Assembly: GCA_030429565.1 (NCBI GenBank)
Contig: JAUIFE010000001.1
Span: 558,001 to 622,000, forward strand
Direction of reading: 5' to 3'
Origin: Holophagae bacterium
GTDB lineage: Bacteria > Acidobacteriota > Holophagae > Acanthopleuribacterales > Acanthopleuribacteraceae
DNA length: 64,000 nucleotides
Position 1 is the stretch's first letter. Each line of letters begins with the position of its first letter. The position numbers and the translations under genes were made by a program. Positions 62,201-64,000 of this stretch are shown here, piece after piece. The notes beneath the pieces are model-generated. The model had not been told where the DNA came from, searched no databases, and worked only from the letters and a program-made list of their open reading frames with translations.

Positions 62201-64000
62201 CCACGCGCACGACGCGACGTCTTGCTTGAAGAGGGCGCGGTCCGCTTCGTGCTGACCCAACCGGAACTGGGCGAAACCTGCAGCCTGCCCGCCGGCTTGA
62301 CGCGGTGGACCGTCCAAGCCCAGCCCGAAACCGCCGCGGCCCACGCCGCCCCGCCGCGGCGCGCCAAAAGTCAAGATCTCGCCTACGTCATTTTTACCTC
62401 GGGCTCAACCGGGAAACCCAAGGGCGTCGCCATCGAACACCAAGGCGCCGTCAACACCTTAATCGACATCAATCGTCGCTTCGACCTCGGCCCCAAAGAC
62501 CGCGTGTTCGGCATCTCGGCGCTGAATTTCGACCTCTCGGTCTTTGACCTATTCGGCACCTTCGCCGCCGGCGCCGCGTTGGTACTCCCCCATCACGAAC
62601 AACTGCGTGATCCCGAGCACTGGCTCAACTTGCTGTTTCAGCACGAGGTCACCATGTGGAATTCGGTGCCCGCCTTGGTCGACATGCTCGTTACCCACGC
62701 CCGCGAACGCGGCGAACGCCTACCACCTTCGCTGGGCACCGTGTTTATGTCCGGCGATTGGATCCCGGTCGGTTTGCCCGACAAGATCCAAGCACTGGCG
62801 CCCAACGCCCACATCGTCAGCGGCGGCGGCGCCACCGAGGCCTCGATTTGGTCGATTACCTATCCCATCCACAAAGTCGACCCCGACTGGACCTCGATTC
62901 CCTATGGCAAACCCATGGACAATCAGCGCTTTCACGTGCTCGACGAACACCTACAACCGGCACCCGACTGGGTCGCCGGCGACCTCTACATCGGTGGTCT
63001 CGGCTTGGCGCGCGGTTACTGGCGCGATCCCGAAAAAACGGCCGCGAGTTTCATTACCCACCCGGTTAGCGGTGAACGCCTATACCGGACCGGCGACCAA
63101 GGCCGCTACCGCGACGACGGCAATATTGAATTCCTCGGCCGCGAGGATTTTCAGGTCAAAATTCAGGGCTACCGCATCGAGCTCGGTGAAATCGAAAGTG
63201 CCTTGGAACAGCACCACGACATTCAACAGGCGGTCGTCGTCGCCGTGGGTCGCGACCGGCACTCACAACGCCTTGTCGGTCACTTGGTACCCGCCGAGCG
63301 GGCCGAACTCGACCGCGACAGCGTGCGTTTGTGGCTCAGCGATCAGTTGCCGAGTTATATGGTGCCCGCCGCGTTTATGACCCACTACACCTTGCCGCTG
63401 ACGCCGACCGGCAAGCTTGACCGCGCCGCCTTGCGCGAGAAAAGCGAGCATTTGGAACCCGAAACGGTCGGCTACCAGGAACCGCGTAACCCACTCGAGG
63501 AGCAACTCTGTGATTTGTGGTGTGAGTTGCTCGACGTCGCTCGCGTCGGCGTCTTTGACGAACTGCTGCAACTGGGCTGCAATTCCTTAATTGCGATCAC
63601 CGCCGTCGCCCGCCTGCGCAAACGCTACGGCGTCGATATTCCGCCCGTTGCCGTGCTTGGCGATCAGGCGACCGTCGCCGGCTTGGCCCGCGAAATCGAA
63701 ACGCGACGCGAAAACTGCGAAACCCCCGTCGCCGAGATCACCGTCGAGGCCGACCCCGCCAATGCCCACGAACCCTTCCCACTCAACGCCATCCAACAAG
63801 CTTACTGGATCGGCCGACGCGGCGGCTTGGAACTGGGTAACGTGGCCGCCTACTTCTACCTGGAAGTCGACGTGGCCGACATTGAAGCGGAACGCCTCCA
63901 ACAAGCGTGGCAGCGCGTCATCGAACGACACCCCATGTTGCGGACGGTCTTCGACGAGGATGGTTATCAACGCACCTTGCCTTCGGTTCCCACCTACGAA
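56219..64000 (+). CDS. Giant NRPS (2594 codons in window, continues beyond right edge)
   Basis: ATG 56219 opens a frame with no stop to 64000; the ribosome site is weak. Domains in order: lipoyl/biotinyl-like half-hammerhead without modifiable Lys (VSLEVSGRIVRWLVQPGETL, about 40-85); a fragment like an adenylation C-terminal subdomain (to about 190); an acyl-ligase-type adenylation domain (LLLLTSGSTGRPK about 421; LNWLPLDHVAG, typical of fatty-acyl-AMP ligases); ketoreductase (LLTGACGGVG about 1049, catalytic Ser near 1186 and Tyr near 1199); carrier (GGHS, Ser near 1390); condensation/cyclisation (FPLTEIQQAYWIGR about 1453; AAVHIDGGS about 1586); adenylation (YVIFTSGSTGKPKG about 2054); carrier (LGCNSL about 2451); and the start of a second condensation domain (about 2519). 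Confidence 0.9.
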   Translation, partial: MSQTKISKAASMTMADHAVCVQVLLPCGAMAQAGEPALLVQVGDQIFPVSLEVSGRIVRWLVQPGETLSAASDLAELERAPTFCLAGEAYSAVTETLAGDGRFIDHLVTLRRDREGHQRTLVYVVAIAAFDVEATRHALNETLPPQNQIHHLVPLRAIPRDHDGVPHLDRLAKIAVLDRSHLAELQTNAGNEAGWALVVGENKPARAPRLHRRDFDLDDTATTQPSNTQATPSKERPHAVDAPLSLVGGPRLDERSLPINLTALLNFVTLNHPDQAMIFIAGDGQVDRLSYRELAQRAEKAAAALSRSGYAPGTPVLLQCAERRDFLEALWACFLSGCLPVPVAIAADYAVDNQVNARLEAAWRMLDQAPVLTGTALVEPLQGFAARHNMQGFRTITLDELTAAETDPAWQPHYADPDEPCLLLLTSGSTGRPKCVTHSHKTIIQRQRGTVELLGLDHRDTSLNWLPLDHVAGIVDFHLRDMFVGADQVQVPTAKVLTDPLQWPTLLSRFKVAVSWAPNFAYALVVDHLERQPDHDWDLSCVRHLINAGESIVVRTACRFLSELARFGLSEKAMLPAWGMSETASGVTYAVDFSLKTANPDAAFMDLGRPIAGFALRIVDDAGNLVPEGTVGRFQVRGCAVMTGYYRNAAVTAESFTPDGWFKTGDLAMVRDGRLFLTGREKDVIIIHGLNYYAHEIEAAVEELDGVVPAFTAACAVRGRDGVTDRLAVFFHTPLNDADARNQLCRRIRTHVGKQCALVPEILIPLEPAQIPKTGIGKIQRAALRTAFEAGAFDAEQRRRDLESGNENTLPHWFFTRPWRPHLAATRRPAAQIGPVIVLTDHAASPQSETAAKLTAFLAGQGIETLWLQEGPDDFTQPTRWVAPIGEASGLQRCLTRFEEQHTAAPRRFIDLRAFAGQTTPNSATWFAPRLQLIQKLQSHFADSALEILMVTHGAVLVGESDEHATLEPHQAALAPLVRSAAQEHPRHRYRLVDLSLDAPVVNAARLYSELCAVDAGEEIAWRESVRFAPKWQRTSFVVDNPFRPESGTLILLTGACGGVGKVLARRIRDQFNAKLIVVGRRAGDDAGLQQVLAEIDPDGDNVHYLQCDLADAAAATQLTQAIDEGCRYFGLPLRGVYHLAGLTHDRPLLEESPAALGDLFGAKLHGAVALRQAVEEHACPVILFSSITAALGGRGVGAYAAANRALEAFAQNWHRQVTYPVKCLSFSMWEELGMSAGFKAKAATEARGYHLLSADEGWCALQAAGYAASDVVHIGLNGENAWIYPRRTAVTPIAREQLHLVCTGNLVVEPADPFSVVAPVQQHIVATLPRRDDDSLDHERLATLIGEEDTGYAPPRGPIEQKLAALFAEVLKVTKVGRTDHFFQLGGHSILALQLVQHLRDRLGFDIDTPTFLSAPTVAQLASLLDEDHRIEGGHEDHHTLIQPDPTQRFEPFPLTEIQQAYWIGRSATVELGDVAMHLYLEVDMAAVDHERLEQAWQAVVDRHDMLRAVIDDQGRERVLAEVSPYRIAVIDLSGDEGEREQGLQGLRDELSHQMLPPDQWPTFDLRLAKLDDGRARLFVSVAAVHIDGGSFFLIMKEWGRRYRDAAFAPPVLTLTFRDYVLALENHRLSENYARSYDYWRHKLPELPNAPALPYQNALGSLRNYQVAHRSLRVPADQWRRIKDLGTRFGISRSALALTVYDTVLHRWSRGSTHTLNVTLFNRHNLHPEVNHIAGDFTANVLVATRTFGEDDFESRARRNQDQLWQDLEHRRVGGVTVLRELARLRRQAARALMPVVFTSALDLEMSGATSPHGAVAELGNIHFQTSQTPQVVLDCQWFEDNGDLLVMMDSIDAAFPAGLVDDLFQALQELLTSLDQVGAWKSSPRLVPDAQLARRAKINQTGTPKSSALIHELFEARAKAQPRAVAVISPTRTLTYLQLEHEANLLAERLVKAGVKIGELVAVMMVKEWHTAVATLAVLKAGAAYQPIAPEQPRARRDVLLEEGAVRFVLTQPELGETCSLPAGLTRWTVQAQPETAAAHAAPPRRAKSQDLAYVIFTSGSTGKPKGVAIEHQGAVNTLIDINRRFDLGPKDRVFGISALNFDLSVFDLFGTFAAGAALVLPHHEQLRDPEHWLNLLFQHEVTMWNSVPALVDMLVTHARERGERLPPSLGTVFMSGDWIPVGLPDKIQALAPNAHIVSGGGATEASIWSITYPIHKVDPDWTSIPYGKPMDNQRFHVLDEHLQPAPDWVAGDLYIGGLGLARGYWRDPEKTAASFITHPVSGERLYRTGDQGRYRDDGNIEFLGREDFQVKIQGYRIELGEIESALEQHHDIQQAVVVAVGRDRHSQRLVGHLVPAERAELDRDSVRLWLSDQLPSYMVPAAFMTHYTLPLTPTGKLDRAALREKSEHLEPETVGYQEPRNPLEEQLCDLWCELLDVARVGVFDELLQLGCNSLIAITAVARLRKRYGVDIPPVAVLGDQATVAGLAREIETRRENCETPVAEITVEADPANAHEPFPLNAIQQAYWIGRRGGLELGNVAAYFYLEVDVADIEAERLQQAWQRVIERHPMLRTVFDEDGYQRTLPSVPTYE

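Overview
The window (about 64 kb, GC-rich, fairly long intergenic regions) looks like a chromosome segment of a Gram-negative, probably marine, heterotrophic bacterium. It carries two TonB-dependent receptors, several exported proteins and c-type heme motifs, so there is an outer membrane. The sigma factor belongs to the divergent ECF group common in Acidobacteriota, Planctomycetota and Myxococcota, and a 58-residue protein resembles the N-terminal segment of kinases from the same groups. I favour Acidobacteriota (Holophagae/Acanthopleuribacter-like). That is inference from gene content, not a database match.

Layout. 1-3.5 kb: end of an exported protein, an ECF-like sigma factor and two membrane proteins with duplicated TM-hairpin/beta-domain units; a third paralogue lies at 20.8 kb. 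3.7-9.3 kb (minus): an ABC-2 exporter (ATPase and two DUF3526-like permeases) with a beta-propeller protein and a Crp-like regulator. 10-20.6 kb (plus): the most striking locus. It has a 37-residue His-rich, Cys-free peptide, two fused RRE/E1-like/YcaO cyclodehydratases flanking a CydDC-like heterodimeric ABC exporter, and a TonB-dependent receptor. I read it as an undescribed azoline-type RiPP system, possibly making a metal-binding product that is exported and taken back up.

22-24 kb: an AAA ATPase next to a PD-(D/E)XK nuclease-like pseudogene. The nuclease gene is broken by a stop, a frameshift and a 203-bp MITE-like element with 17-bp terminal inverted repeats and a TTTAA target duplication. 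Two related full elements (2.4 and 46.7 kb) and one lone end (35.3 kb) occur elsewhere. 24-41 kb (minus): a sugar-use region with xylA, xylB, a Gfo/Idh/MocA oxidoreductase, an MFS sugar porter, a PhyH-type dioxygenase, a GH26-like glycosidase, a TonB-dependent receptor, a LacI-type regulator and a large exported di-heme protein. LacI-type operator-like palindromes sit in the intergenic regions.

42-50 kb: glpX, cysK, an exported 5'-nucleotidase, a SIMPL-domain protein and a DUF4336-like protein. 50-64 kb: a second natural-product region. It has a decayed stand-alone NRPS C-A fragment, a tandem cytidine-deaminase-fold protein whose Shine-Dalgarno is locked in an 11-bp hairpin, a GYF-domain gene pair, and the first 2594 codons of a giant NRPS that runs off the right edge. 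No tRNA, rRNA or CRISPR array was seen.
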